From Collybia mongolica (lineage: Eukaryota; Basidiomycota; Agaricomycetes; Agaricales; Clitocybaceae), in the NCBI GenBank assembly GCA_013420905.1, contig JAAXNY010000009.1, forward strand, positions 3,472,001 to 3,536,000: DNA of 64,000 nt. Direction: 5' to 3'. Each line of letters begins with the position of its first letter. Positions within the stretch are counted from its first letter, which is position 1. The notes under the pieces were generated by a model. That model had not been told where the DNA came from. It worked only from the letters and a program-made list of their open reading frames with translations, and ran no database searches. Both the position numbers and the translations under genes were made by a program. Below are positions 35,601-46,200 of the stretch, one piece after another.

Positions 35601-37663
35601 TACAAGAATTGTGTCGTCACAGATCGTAAAAAAAAAAAAAAAAAAAAAAGTAGAGAGGGGGTGTATATGCGCGCGCGGACAGACGAGGGTGGGGGTGGGA
35701 GTGGGAGGAAGAGTGAGAGGGAGTGAGAGCGAGAGTGCGCGGGGCGCGTCTAGTCTTGTCTTTTTTTCTTTTTTTTTAAAAAAAGGGCACGATGGTTGTA
35801 TGCGTATGATCATGCTCAAACTGAAGAAGCAAAAAAAAAGCGGAAAAAAAAAGGGGGCAAATCCAACAGAGCGAAAAGAATCATCACTCACCCAACCTCT
35901 GCTGCAAATTCGTCCCCCCTCCCCCCACACCCGCACCCGCACCCGCCGCACCGCCATCCACACCCAAGAACCCTCCAATCAAATTCTGCATCAAACTATC
36001 CTGCTGGGCCATACTCCTCTGAAAGCCCACCATCTCCACCAGTACCTCCTGATACCCCCTCTCCAGCGCCCCCAACCGCCTCTCCGCCCCCCTCACACCA
36101 CCACCCCCTCCCCCACCCGCACCCGCACCGGCAGTCGCCACCTCCATCTTCACCGCCCCCACCTCCCTCCCAAGGGTCCCGCATTCCCCCCTCACATTCG
36201 CCACCTCCCTCCTCACCCCGCCCAGCTCCGCCCTCACCCCGCCCAGCTCCCCGCGCACCGCGCCCACGTCCTGGTGCAGCGCCGCGCTCTCCGCAAGGAG
36301 CATCCCATGCTGGTCCGCCACCGTCCTAAGCTGCGCCGTGAGCGCGCTGTTCTGCGCGCCCAGCGCGGTGACCTGCGCCTGGAGCGCCGCGAGCTGCGAC
36401 TGGAACGCGTCGAGCTGGTGCGGGGAGGGCGGGGAGGGGTACGGCGAGGGGGAGTGCGGCCGCGAGTGGGAGTGGGAGTGCTGCGGGTGTGGGGGGAGGG
36501 AGGAGGAGGAGGAGGAGTGGGGCGGGGCGTGGTGGTGGTGGTGGTGCTGTGGCGGCGGGTGGGACTTGCGCTGTGCGGGGACTTTGCGTTTGATGTTTTC
36601 GAGCGCGTCGCGTCTGTCGGCATGGAAGTCGGGGTGGCGGAACGTCCAGCTCTAGATGGGGGTGGGGTTAGTATGATGATAGAGGGTTAGAGAGGGTGGG
36701 CAGACGGATGGGAAGGAACGGGCTGAAAAGCAACTCACATGCTCGCCAAACTGCGTATCGTCCGTGTTCTTGACTTTATGAAAGTCGTATTTATTGAGCT
36801 GCCGCACGAAGCTGGCAAAGTTGGAGTGCTTGAACATGCGCGGGAGGATCGACTTTGTGAAGTCGTTCATGTCCTGCGTGCATCGGTGTCGGTATGGGTA
36901 TGGGTATCGGCGGCGAGACAAGGGCAGAGAGAGTGGATAGGGGGGGGGGGGGGGGGGGGAAACGTACCTTGACGACGAAGCAGTCGCCCTGGGGCCCCCA
37001 TGAGACGACGGGCTGGAAGGTCTGGTCCTCGAGCATCCTACGCGCATATATACGTCAGTCAGTCATACACCAAAAAAAGGGAGGGCGCCCGACGCACTTG
37101 TACAGCTTCTTTACGAAATCGCTCGTCGACGGCATAGAGTCGTCGATCGATCCGCGGGGCTGGAGGTCCTTCTGCATCTGGGTTTGAGACTCGCGTTTGA
37201 CGACCTGCTGCTGCTGCTGCTGCTGGAGGTGTTGTTGTTGTTGTTGCTGGTTGTGGTTGTGGTTGTGGTTGTGGTGGTTGTGCTGTTGTTGTTGTTCGTT
37301 GAGAAGTGAGGGGTGCAGATCATCCCTTGCGCTGGAAGTGTGCGGGTGGGACCAATGTTGTTGTTGATGCGACCCTTGTTGTCCGAACCGGCCCGCGGGG
37401 ATATTCGTGTTAACCGCTGGGAGCGGCGGCAGAGTGGTCGTGCGGCTAGACGCGGGCTGGAGCAACTGTTCGTGTTCGTGTTCGTGTTGCTGCTGCTGGT
37501 GTTGTTGTTGTTGTTGGTGTTGCTGCTGTTGGTGTTGCTGCTGTTGTTGGATCTGCAGCTGCTGCTGCTGGAGTTGTTGTTGTAGCTGCTGTTGTTGCTG
37601 TTGCTGACGCTGGCTGAGACGGAGCGGCGCGGTGGAATAAGCGTGAAGCGTGCTCTGGTCCAT
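32654..37663 (-). CDS. SKN7: SKN7-type regulator: HSF DNA-binding domain plus receiver domain
   Basis: Eight exons on the minus strand: 37663-37098, 37037-36968, 36873-36739, 36651-35892, 34839-33434, 33373-33244, 33186-33128, 33067-32654 (1179 residues; every junction keeps the frame). A long Gln/His-rich N-terminus precedes the HSF-type DNA-binding domain (about residues 180-285: [45 protein letters not shown]). A long heptad-rich region follows, then a Gln-rich linker, then a receiver domain with acidic pocket [12 protein letters not shown] (Asp936-938), phospho-acceptor Asp980 in [13 protein letters not shown], Thr in MTSNSKP and Lys1030 in LPKPF. This is the arrangement of fungal Skn7/Prr1, the nuclear endpoint of a two-component phosphorelay in osmotic and oxidative stress. 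Exons 4 and 5 are separated by an unusually long intron. The ATG at 37663 was chosen over upstream in-frame codons because those encode UTR-like sequence. Confidence 0.9.
34840..35891 (-). repeat. Long low-complexity intron of the SKN7-type gene
   Basis: A 1052-nt intron with donor GTGAGTGATG and acceptor CCTCCGCAG, phase 1. It is about twenty times longer than most introns here. It is full of homopolymers and skewed tracts: an A run of about 20 at 35630, T runs at 35180-35310, and G/A-rich stretches at 35685-35740. If it is not removed, translation stops at once (GLGE then TGA), giving an HSF protein without receiver domain. Confidence 0.65.
36940..36959 (+). repeat. Run of 20 G in an intron of the SKN7-type gene
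   Basis: Uninterrupted G tract on the plus strand (C tract in the transcript) inside the 94-nt second intron (36874-36967), ending eight bases from the donor site. Its length may vary between individuals or be misassembled. Confidence 0.8.
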
Positions 37664-40424
37664 TGACCGGGTCTTTTTATCCAGAGAACGGCAAGGAAAA
37701 GTACGAGACGGAATATCTTCCGGGAGGAAAGGGAGGTCTCGACTCAGAGCGTGGCTCCAGTAGCGGCTCAGCGTGGTTATTATCAACCAAAGGTTATCTA
37801 TCAAGAGCCTACAAATCACCAAATACGAAATCACAATTATACTTTTTTTTTTTGTTTTTTTGGTTGCCTTTCCTCTCTCTACCCCCGCTGAATCACGGCC
37901 CCCGTTGAACACAGCCCTTCTTTTTGGCAGCACCACCTCCTTTCATCACCAAGTTCCCATTCTCGCAAAAACGCCAGCGAGCGAACCCACTCCTCTCGCC
38001 GCCACACAAATACGCCAGCGACACGAATAGAAACAGGGAAAAAGGCCCATACGTCAGTCGCCCAGGCACACCCGCGGGCCCAGACCCGGCCATCGCCACG
38101 CGGGCGGTCTAGACCCGGGTTCGATGCTCGCAACCCCCGGCGTCCCTGCACGTCCGTCGCCTTCTGATCTCCGTCGCGCGGGCCCTGTGCTTCCGCTGAC
38201 TAACGGATAACGACATTCCTTGCTCAGCACTGGACCTGGCCTAGGCCCCACCGAATCGCCGCCCTGCCCCGCCCGCAAAGTTCGGGCAACTTCGAACTTT
38301 TCGAAAGCTTGTAAAGCAAAAAAAGAATCGTACGATCCGGATTAACCTTCGTCATAACTTCCCATCACGCCACGTTCCAGCCGTCATCGGTATCGGCTTT
38401 CACTTCCGAGTCTCGACGAGTCCAGGCCCTGTTCGACCCGTGTATGTGTCCCGCGAACCGTAAGGATCAGACAACACGGAACAATGCATACAAATCACCG
38501 CGCGATCGTCGCACTATCTGCCACTTGCCAGGTTCCAGGGGGGGTTTGACACCTCACCCGACGTGGGTCAATGTCCAACGTCTCGCGTCTCGCTAAGCGC
38601 CCGTACATGCCAAAAGCGCTCGACTTGTGATTTTCAATATTGACAAAAATAACACCGCGACTCAACCCACTCCACTCGAGGAAACCCAACGTTAATCCTC
38701 ACAAGGCACGACACCCCCCACCCCTGACCCCCATACGCGACCCGAGAGAACAAAGCAACAGCGGACAAGCTCAAACTCCGGCTCGTGCCTCACAGACACC
38801 CCAAGGCACCAGTTCCACACCCACGAACCTAAATCCGCACGACAGGAAGGACCGCACCACAAACTCACCGCAGACCTCCACCCCCGAGGCACGCACCGAA
38901 AACCCCCCATCGACCCCCCAAGCCCGACTCTCCACATCGCCCAACCCACACCCAGTCGACCCCTCGTCCACGCGCGACCACCAACGATGGGAACGGGGAA
39001 TACCCTATACTACCACCACTCTTAAAAGACCCTACCACGACCGGGCGGGGCGGGGTGGTACCTCGCGTCCCAAAGCGACACCAAAGACAGAACAACACGT
39101 CCACACCCGCTTCCCACACCCCAATCGCAGGAACGCCCCTCAACTTCACTGTCCAAAAACCCCTACACTCAGATGCACCCTTAATACATACAGTAACACG
39201 GGACGAATTCCGGGATGCCAGAAAAAGACCTGACACTGACACTGCATAGATCCAAGGTGTGATCCCCAGACTGGATATTCCGTCCCGTCCACACAAAGCT
39301 GGAGCAGATACTGGGTGTACATGTTCCTGGGTGCGGAAACTGCCGTGGCGCCCACTCGAATATGACTTCGAGGACTCCTATTAGAATACCATGGATACAA
39401 TATACCCGTCTCTCAACGCCGTTCTTGTCCAAATCCAAATCCATCTTATTGTCAAGCCGACGGAACTATTCCTGCAACCGTATCCATTCCGCACATGACG
39501 CGACCCCAGTCGGCACGGTAGTACCAAAAAATCTTATCCAAACTCCGGTTTTCGACAAGTAACAAATTCAACGCCCTACTCACACCGGGCGCTGTCACGC
39601 CCACGCCTCGCGCCGCGATGATCGCGAACAGGCGGCGAGACGGCGAAATGATAGGACCACCGCCGCAGCTACGATAATACCACACACCACACACCACACA
39701 CTCAGGCCGTACCACCCGCTCGTCGCCAACCGCGCCGGCGCCGCCGACCAACACTCCGCACTGCGGGTGCTGCGATGGGTAGGTAGGTGCCGCTGGGAGT
39801 TCGGGTTACGCGCGAGGAGGAGCGGACAGGTCATGCACGTTCGATCGCGCGATTTACTTGTTCGTCCGTGGGTCCGGTCGTTATTGTACTGCTATATACC
39901 ATATACCTACCAGCCGGGGCGCAGAAGGATGTTCACCAGGCATGGGCGCGCTCCGCCTCGTGCGGGTCGATTGTCCTACAGGATCCTCAGCAACGCGACG
40001 CTCCCAGGGATCGAGTGGCACACGGTGCCAGACGTGTGAGCATATCTGAGACTTGGCTGTGACGCGTGTGCTCATAGTTATGCGCTACTAGGAATATGTA
40101 TCTTTACGGCCATAGATTATAAGAGTACCTTTCCGAGCTCGGGATCCGGAGCCACCGGTGCCATCCCCGCTATAATGCCTAGTCTAGTTCATGCACTGGC
40201 GTTGGAGTGGGATATAGACAAACGGAGTTTGTGTAAAGATGTCTGTCGTGCGTCGTACCCACACAGGACTAACGCTCGGGCAACTCTACTGTGTGTGTGT
40301 GTGTGTGTTTTTCAACCCTAGGCGCGGATGGGACGGGGCGGGGTGTTAGCCCCACATGGCGCAGCGGGGGGGGATTATACAGATAGGACTACGTTATTGG
40401 TGTGGAGTGAAGATTTATGCGTCC
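37664..40424. other. SKN7 promoter side and G-depleted tract
   Basis: The first 400-600 bp should carry the SKN7-type promoter and 5' leader. From about 38640 to 39250 the plus strand is strongly rich in C and A and poor in G; the open frame there (38640-39233) starts with TTG and encodes only Pro/Thr/Ser/Asn-rich low complexity, so it is not called a gene. A GT microsatellite is at 40291-40307. No tRNA or other RNA gene was found. Confidence 0.4.
40291..40307 (+). repeat. GT dinucleotide microsatellite
   Basis: Eight and a half GT units followed by T residues. Confidence 0.9.
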
Positions 40425-40513
40425 ATTGAAATGCAACGCTCGTTTCGATTCAAATTGTCACGACCTATTTTCAGTCTTTGCACATTGCCTTTGCAAAGAT
40501 GACAACCATGACC

Positions 40514-41628
40514 ATGACACACGGTCCTGCAAGAACCACCGTCAACGACGCACACGCTGGTCTGGTTGTAATCCAGCGTCCTGTATATTGGTTCGAAGGC
40601 GGGTCTATGGTTTTCTGCGCCGAACGGCATGCATGCAAGTGTTCACCGCTCGTTGGTTTCACACCGCTCGAGTTTCTTTGCGCAATCGAAACATGGGGCC
40701 TCCAAGGCATTGCATCGTCCGGATCCGACACACGCACTCGGCTTCGATGTTCATACCGTGGTCGATCCTAGCCGGCGGGTGTTAGTGAAAGATGTCGAAA
40801 TACTGGCTCGAGCACCTCTATCACGATGCGTGAGTAATGGACCATTGTTTCTCAGAAATATTGCTGACATCTTTCAAGACCCTATATCCCCAGATACGCT
40901 ATTATCTCGTATCATATCCGTCCTACACGTATCGAGTCCCGTCCAACTCGAATTCCCATGCACTCCACACGTTGGCGAAAGATCGGTTGCATTCTATGAT
41001 CCACCTGACTGGATCTGTGCCCTCTGTAAGATTAGATAACTTGGAAGAGGCACTATCCTTGGCAAACGAATACCAAATCACATCAGTAAGCACTCGGTTT
41101 CGTCCCAGGGTCTTTTCTTTCTAATCATATATCCCCAGATGCAGAAGGCTCTATATTACATCTTGGTAACGTCACCAGAGTCGAAAGATGACACAGAAGC
41201 TGCGCAGAACATCAAACGACAACTCAGCCAGCGTCGCGACGCCCTCTTCAGGCCCTGGCGTCGATATACCTCCGAAGCCCGAAGTGGTGGACCCTCTACA
41301 GTCGAATTCGGACATCCACCAGACCATTCCATCACAATCGGATATAGAGATATGTACACAACTCATGACACGCCTCATCGACCAATTCACACCCATCTTG
41401 TTTACGCCACCAGCAACGTCCTACATGGCGTGCACTGACGTTTTCGCCGACGCGTGGATGCCACTTGTGATTCAGCCTGCTCTGGAAAACGACGGTGTAT
41501 ACAAACCCCTTGAAACACTGGAGCTCATGAAAGGTACCGATTGGGAAAAGGAAGAGTTGGAATTTCCCTCATCTCCCTATTTGCATATGTCGTCTACGTC
41601 TCGTACAAATTCGACGCCCTTCAAGTAA
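40514..41628 (+). pseudogene. BTB/POZ pseudogene (right arm copy)
   Basis: Collinear with the intact BTB gene at 31083-32216. The ATG at 40514 and the opening MTHGPARTTV are conserved. Relative to the intact copy there are five one-base insertions: after codon HACK near 40637, near 40807 (CTGG for CTG), at the start of exon 2 near 40880, near 40959, and near 41208 in exon 3. Peptides from all three frames match the functional copy in turn (PVYWFEGGSMVFCAERHA, VVDPSRRVLVKDVEI, HALHTLAKDRLHSM, EEALSLANEYQITS, PATSYMACTDVF). After DWEKEE near 41555 the homology jumps to sequence beyond the gene, so the C-terminus is lost by deletion. It is unlikely to make a BTB protein. Confidence 0.85.
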
Positions 41629-41851
41629 AAAGGCCGTAAAACGATGTCTCCGCGCCTTTCGCTCATCTTTAATTCTGACTTATTTTTGCTTTTCCAGAAG
41701 AGCCCGATATTAAGGAAGGATTGAGTTGTGCGGGTTTCATTGACAGATGCCCCCACCGCTCACCTGCGCGAAATGGTTGGGGGCTACTTACATGACCCAA
41801 CCTTAGGATCAACCAACTCTTCCCAGCTCTTTCGAAGCGCTTGGGAAGGGG

Positions 41852-42178
41852 TAGGATAGTTGCCTGTTTCCTAGATTGGACGGAGACGGATGATGTTAAA
41901 CGGTAATACGTGGGACTTGGGAAGGCATAAAATCATCGTGAAACATCGACCTCATACTGTGAGTGCCTACTAGTAAACGCAGGGAGTGTCGGTCTATGTA
42001 TAATAATGAACGCATTAGGGGCAGTGTCGAAAGAGGAACCCATACAGCGTAGCCTGACCTCAAGGAACAGTGTATAATATTACTCTGTACATGGCACAAG
42101 TTGGAGCATATGTAAGTGATTCCGGTATTCTTTGGGATTCTAAAAGCTCACACTGAATCATAACGCGGCATTTTCCCA
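41852..42178. other. Insertion of about 327 bp in the right arm
   Basis: Sequence absent from the left arm at the equivalent place (just after the WWWE codons of the F-box gene, near 30552). The flanks GAAGCGC and TCCCACCACCAG are joined directly in the left arm. Its ends carry a short GGGAA/TTCCC inversion, but no target duplication or coding capacity was recognised. It could be a small non-autonomous element or a filler insertion; the direction (gain here or loss in the left arm) is inferred from the truncated F-box frame. Confidence 0.5.
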
Positions 42179-43272
42179 CCACCAGATCACTTTGGATGCA
42201 CTAATTTCCCTCGGTTCCTGAACACCTCTAATCCGCCGTTCATACTTTATCGAGACGCCTTCAAAGGGTAAATTCCCTATATCAATTCTTTCGAGGTTCT
42301 TCATCTTGTCGAAAGCCTCTTGTGGATCGAAGCTTTCATCACTTAGCTGGCAGTAGTTGATCACAAGCGTGTGGAGACATGTCAGCTTGTAAAGATCGAC
42401 AGACTCTATCCTCTGTAAAGTGATATGATTAGTATTTAGGAAAATGTGTTGCATACATCACACGATATAACACTGACATCAAGTCCGCCCAGGTGCAAGA
42501 TTTCGAGGTCCTCTAATAGTATAATGATAGCCCCTAATACAGGCCTGGGACCGAGGATACCGAAAGATAATATGCGTATATGAGAAAAAGATGGCATGAG
42601 GCTGATGTTGAAGGACAGTCCGTCCAATTCCCAGCCAAGACATGTAACGCTATCATGGCCCGGTAAGATTCTTGCAATCACATCCATTGAGCCTCTGAGA
42701 GTACGCAATCTCTTCATGGAAGTGGTGGGAACTTGGAATGAGGCAGGCATTGAGAGCAGCCACAATTCTTCCAACGAATGCTGGGTATTGAGGAATGCCG
42801 TTAGGTAGGATAGGTCCGTTCCTCCGTACCAGCGGAAAGTTTGAAGTTGAAAGGGGCACGGTGTTTTTATGGGTAATACTCGAGCTGAGCGATGCGCATC
42901 CCAGCCCCAGAAGGAGAGGTACTTGAGGTTGACGAAAGTAGCGAGTGCATGGGTCAATTGCGCATTGAAACCGCTGCTGGAAAATGGAGCACGGCCAAGG
43001 TAATAGTGGTGGACAAATCTTGCTAATTGGGGTCGCTTTGGATCCAGAACCGACCCAACGAATAGTCTGTGAGCCCCAGCCCGAGACCTCCATGGTTTGA
43101 TGGTGTGATATAGCTTCCGCTCGGCTTGACTGTGGATAGACTTAGACAAGAGCAGCATCGAAAGAAGGGTAGCTGTATCATCAATGTAATCGATAATATG
43201 TGGATAGAGCTCCAGTGGGATTCTTGAGCCAGTATGTGAGTATTTGGTAGTTGTTGAACCTGCGAGCGTCAC
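42158..43272 (-). CDS. F-box-like protein (right arm copy)
   Basis: Two exons on the minus strand, 43272-42478 and 42412-42158 (349 residues; intron 65 nt, phase 0, same position as in the left copy). The F-box-like motif is at residues 17-50 (IPLELYPHIIDYIDDTATL then LLSMLLLSKSIHSQAERKLY), followed by leucine-rich segments FVNLKYLSFWGW, HIRILSF and LEDLEILHLG. Its likely role is as a substrate adaptor for SCF ubiquitin ligase, by family. The frame is intact, but after WWWE it reads into the extra block and ends NAAL, replacing the last dozen residues seen in the left copy. It carries about ten more residues between LERID and RRIRG than the left copy, so the two proteins have diverged. Confidence 0.75.
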
Positions 43273-46200
43273 GATCTACTCCGATTTCTGTGAATGAGAT
43301 GATAGTCATTGGTCAGGAATTCATGCACTAACCTTCAACATTGATTGTAACGCCCACTAGATGCTGCCAGGAGAGCGCGATAAGGTGGTGATTTGGTGTA
43401 AAGAAGCGAAGAAATAAAAGGCGTGCAGTGTAACAACTATGATCGGATAAGATAAATAAATCAGTGAAATTTGGACGACCGCGGACATCAGATGATCATG
43501 CCGGATTCAACTTCAGTCAGCAGCAGTTATTTTTTGCATCAAATAGAGGCTCGTACAAGTGTATAGAGGTGCGCCAGCTTGTAAAGATCAATCCGTTGCC
43601 TGCAACACGTCGCGGTCTGAGATATTTGTTTTGCTTGTATCACATTAATAGCACTCACGTCAATCATCAATGTAGCCTGGATCTAAGATGTCAAGGCAAT
43701 CCAGGTGCGAAATTTTTGTTCCCAGAAAGGGCCAGGTGCCGAGTAAAGCAAGGACAAGACGCGAATATGAGAAAACGAGAGGGGAGCCAGATGTCGATGG
43801 GCAAAATGTGAGAAACTGGTTCTCCGTGAATTCGTATATCGCTATCATGGCCTCGTAGGTCTTATACATGAATGACACTGTTGTCGAGATGGTTCGTCCG
43901 TCATAATTTCGCATAGAGTTAAGGTTTGATTCATGCGCAATGAACGGTTGAAATGGGCAGCCGTAAATTTCTGTGCTTAACCTGTGTCGATGTAAATTGT
44001 ATTTTCCAGGCGGCACTGACGACTCTAGTGGAGATTTCACTTAGCTTTGGCTGCCAAATCCGGATATCTGTATCATTATTGCAGTTGTGAGTTGAAGTTT
44101 TTTCTACATATTGCTGCAATAGTTTTTTGTTTGAGACCCTGGTCTCACACAGGTTTCTATGATATACAACCCGGTCAATCAAATGTTTAAGCTCCGGAAT
44201 CCACGTACAGTAGTTGCGCAAAATGCATTCGCATCAAGTATATGATGGACATCAGACCTGTCCGAGAGTGTATTACTGATAGTCTCGACAGTCCAATGAG
44301 ATTTCTGTTAGATGAGTACAGAGAAGTTTGCTGATGATGAATGACTCTACCGAATGAAATGCGCGGAGGTGTTCAAGGGGATAAAAAGAGGGTATATCGC
44401 TAGCAGCGCAACCGTTAGTAAACTTTCAGTCGACAGTAAACGATTAATGCTGCAGGCGCCGGTTGAGATAGAAATTGAAAGCGTCACCAACTAAACCTGA
44501 AGCCGAGATAAGCCGGAAAAAGCGACAGAGAGCATAGAAAGTGGGTTGTTATTTCTGGTGTACATGTGCGCTCGCATTGCCAAAGCTCCGAATTAGTGGA
44601 TGAAAGGGGAATGCAGAACCATTGCCAAGGGCTGAGCTTACCCATAAAGGCAGGTGTGCTGCCTGCCACACTTTGGACTGGTGCATTTGTTCTTCTAAAA
44701 TGCTTAGTTAAGAATGCCGCGTTGTTGAACCAAGACTCCTGATCTAACAAACATCAGCCCGAACATCAATCGCGAAGTGTTGTGAGGAAGGCGCACCTCA
44801 ATGCTGCGTGAAAACCTACTGGAAATATCGGGTAATGACGTACAAGTTGACTCCTTGTAGTATCAGCATATTAAGAGGATGGTATGCTTTTGGGTGGGGC
44901 TTTTCCTACCAAGAGTAACTGGCCTCTTAATACCAGCACAGCGGGAATGATTCGGAAATATTCACCTTGTACTGCCCCATGTCACAAATATAAAAGATCC
45001 TTTTTTTTTTCATGCAAGCGATGCATCCATAAGAAGTTGAATTGGTCCATTCAACACCACAACTGAGTTTGACCCCCAGGATTGGGCAGTTACGCTCAAG
45101 CCAAGCTCGTCGCTTAGGAAGTGAACACTGTCGTTCATCTACTTCCGGGTTCCCTACATTACTTGCATCAGATGATTTATTCCACATAACAATACATATA
45201 GGTGTCTGTGGATGAGAAGCCGTCCCTATACCAGGCCAATCACAACACAGAATCTTGCACCAGTTCGTTCGCCTAACATTTGCTAAATGGCGCTGAGACA
45301 CCCTTTGTGAGCGATCCTCTCGTTTAAGGTAAAATTTGAACTGGCGGAGAAGACCTTTTAGAGAGGCAGAGATCGTGAAGCATCCTTGTAGGTTCATGCA
45401 TACACAAAAGTTGGCCAAAGTGCAACTTTCGAACGGTTATACTATTTATTCTTGAGGACAAGGAATATTTTTGGAATCATTATTGCTTGTTAAATCTCTC
45501 ACGTGACATTAAAAATTCCGATATATCCGACTCTGGACTTACAACTCTTGTTCTTCGTTGAGATATACTCATTATTGACACCACAAGAACTTGCAACCAC
45601 CAAATATTATCAATATAGATCGAATAGAATAACAGCAGGACCTGAAATCCTTGGAAATTGTTAGGTTTGTGTGCCACCCATGGATACCTCTTGTTCATCC
45701 GCCATGGCCAGAGTATTTTTTTTTTTGATGTATCGCTGTGGCTCTCCATACCACCATCTCATGATTCACTGTAGGAAGTGTACAGAACTCAAGGCGCTCT
45801 CTGAAGTAATCCGCCAAGTCGTAGCCAAACGCCGAAATTTGCGTGAAACGAAGCAAAACCGAGCTTAAGCAACGCGGTTTTTACACGACATACGTAGCCA
45901 TGGAGGAATTTTTCAGACATTCAACACACGAGAGGAGGTAAATGCCGTGACCTGAATCATAGCATACAACGGTGACGTAATATGCTTCGGCTGCGACTAC
46001 CAGCCACTTGTTACCCAAGGATATTTGAGTAGAGGGTGCGATATGACCTTCCCAGGCGTTACTCGTGTACTAATACACCACCTTGGCCTATGGCACACGT
46101 TCGTAAGATAGTGGTCCCAAATCTAAGTATGGTATTCTCGATGGCGTGCCACCTCACAAGGCGCTTCGCTTGAATCATACCACACATGGCTTATATACTT

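Larger units (their letters stand above)
40425..43515 (-). repeat. Right arm of the 3-kb inverted duplication
   Basis: Reverse-orientation homologue of 29250-32300. It keeps the order F-box, spacer, BTB. It differs by many substitutions, five single-base insertions in the BTB reading frame, an extra block of about 327 bp (41852-42178) and the loss of about 350 bp that in the left arm include the 3' end of the BTB gene. It is clearly the more decayed arm. Confidence 0.85.

Noticed and set aside
35611..36690. Plus-strand open frame of 359 codons
   Set aside because: Antisense to SKN7 exon 4 and intron 4; its content is His/Pro/Arg low complexity caused by the GC-rich coding strand opposite.
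37055..37936. Upstream in-frame extension of the SKN7 start to 37936
   Set aside because: The extension before 37663 is Lys-rich and hydrophobic without similarity to SKN7 N-termini; the upstream start is less likely than MDQSTLH at 37663.
38095..38135. GGGTTCGATGC resembling a tRNA T-loop
   Set aside because: The flanking bases do not pair into a T-stem and no anticodon or acceptor arm could be drawn on either strand.
38640..39233. Plus-strand frame of 197 codons, Pro/Thr-rich
   Set aside because: Begins with TTG, contains no domain, and follows from the G-depleted composition that removes stop codons.
44927..45418. Minus-strand frame of 163 codons with many cysteines
   Set aside because: Begins with TTG, no signal peptide and no recognised family; kept only as a possible relic in the region entry.
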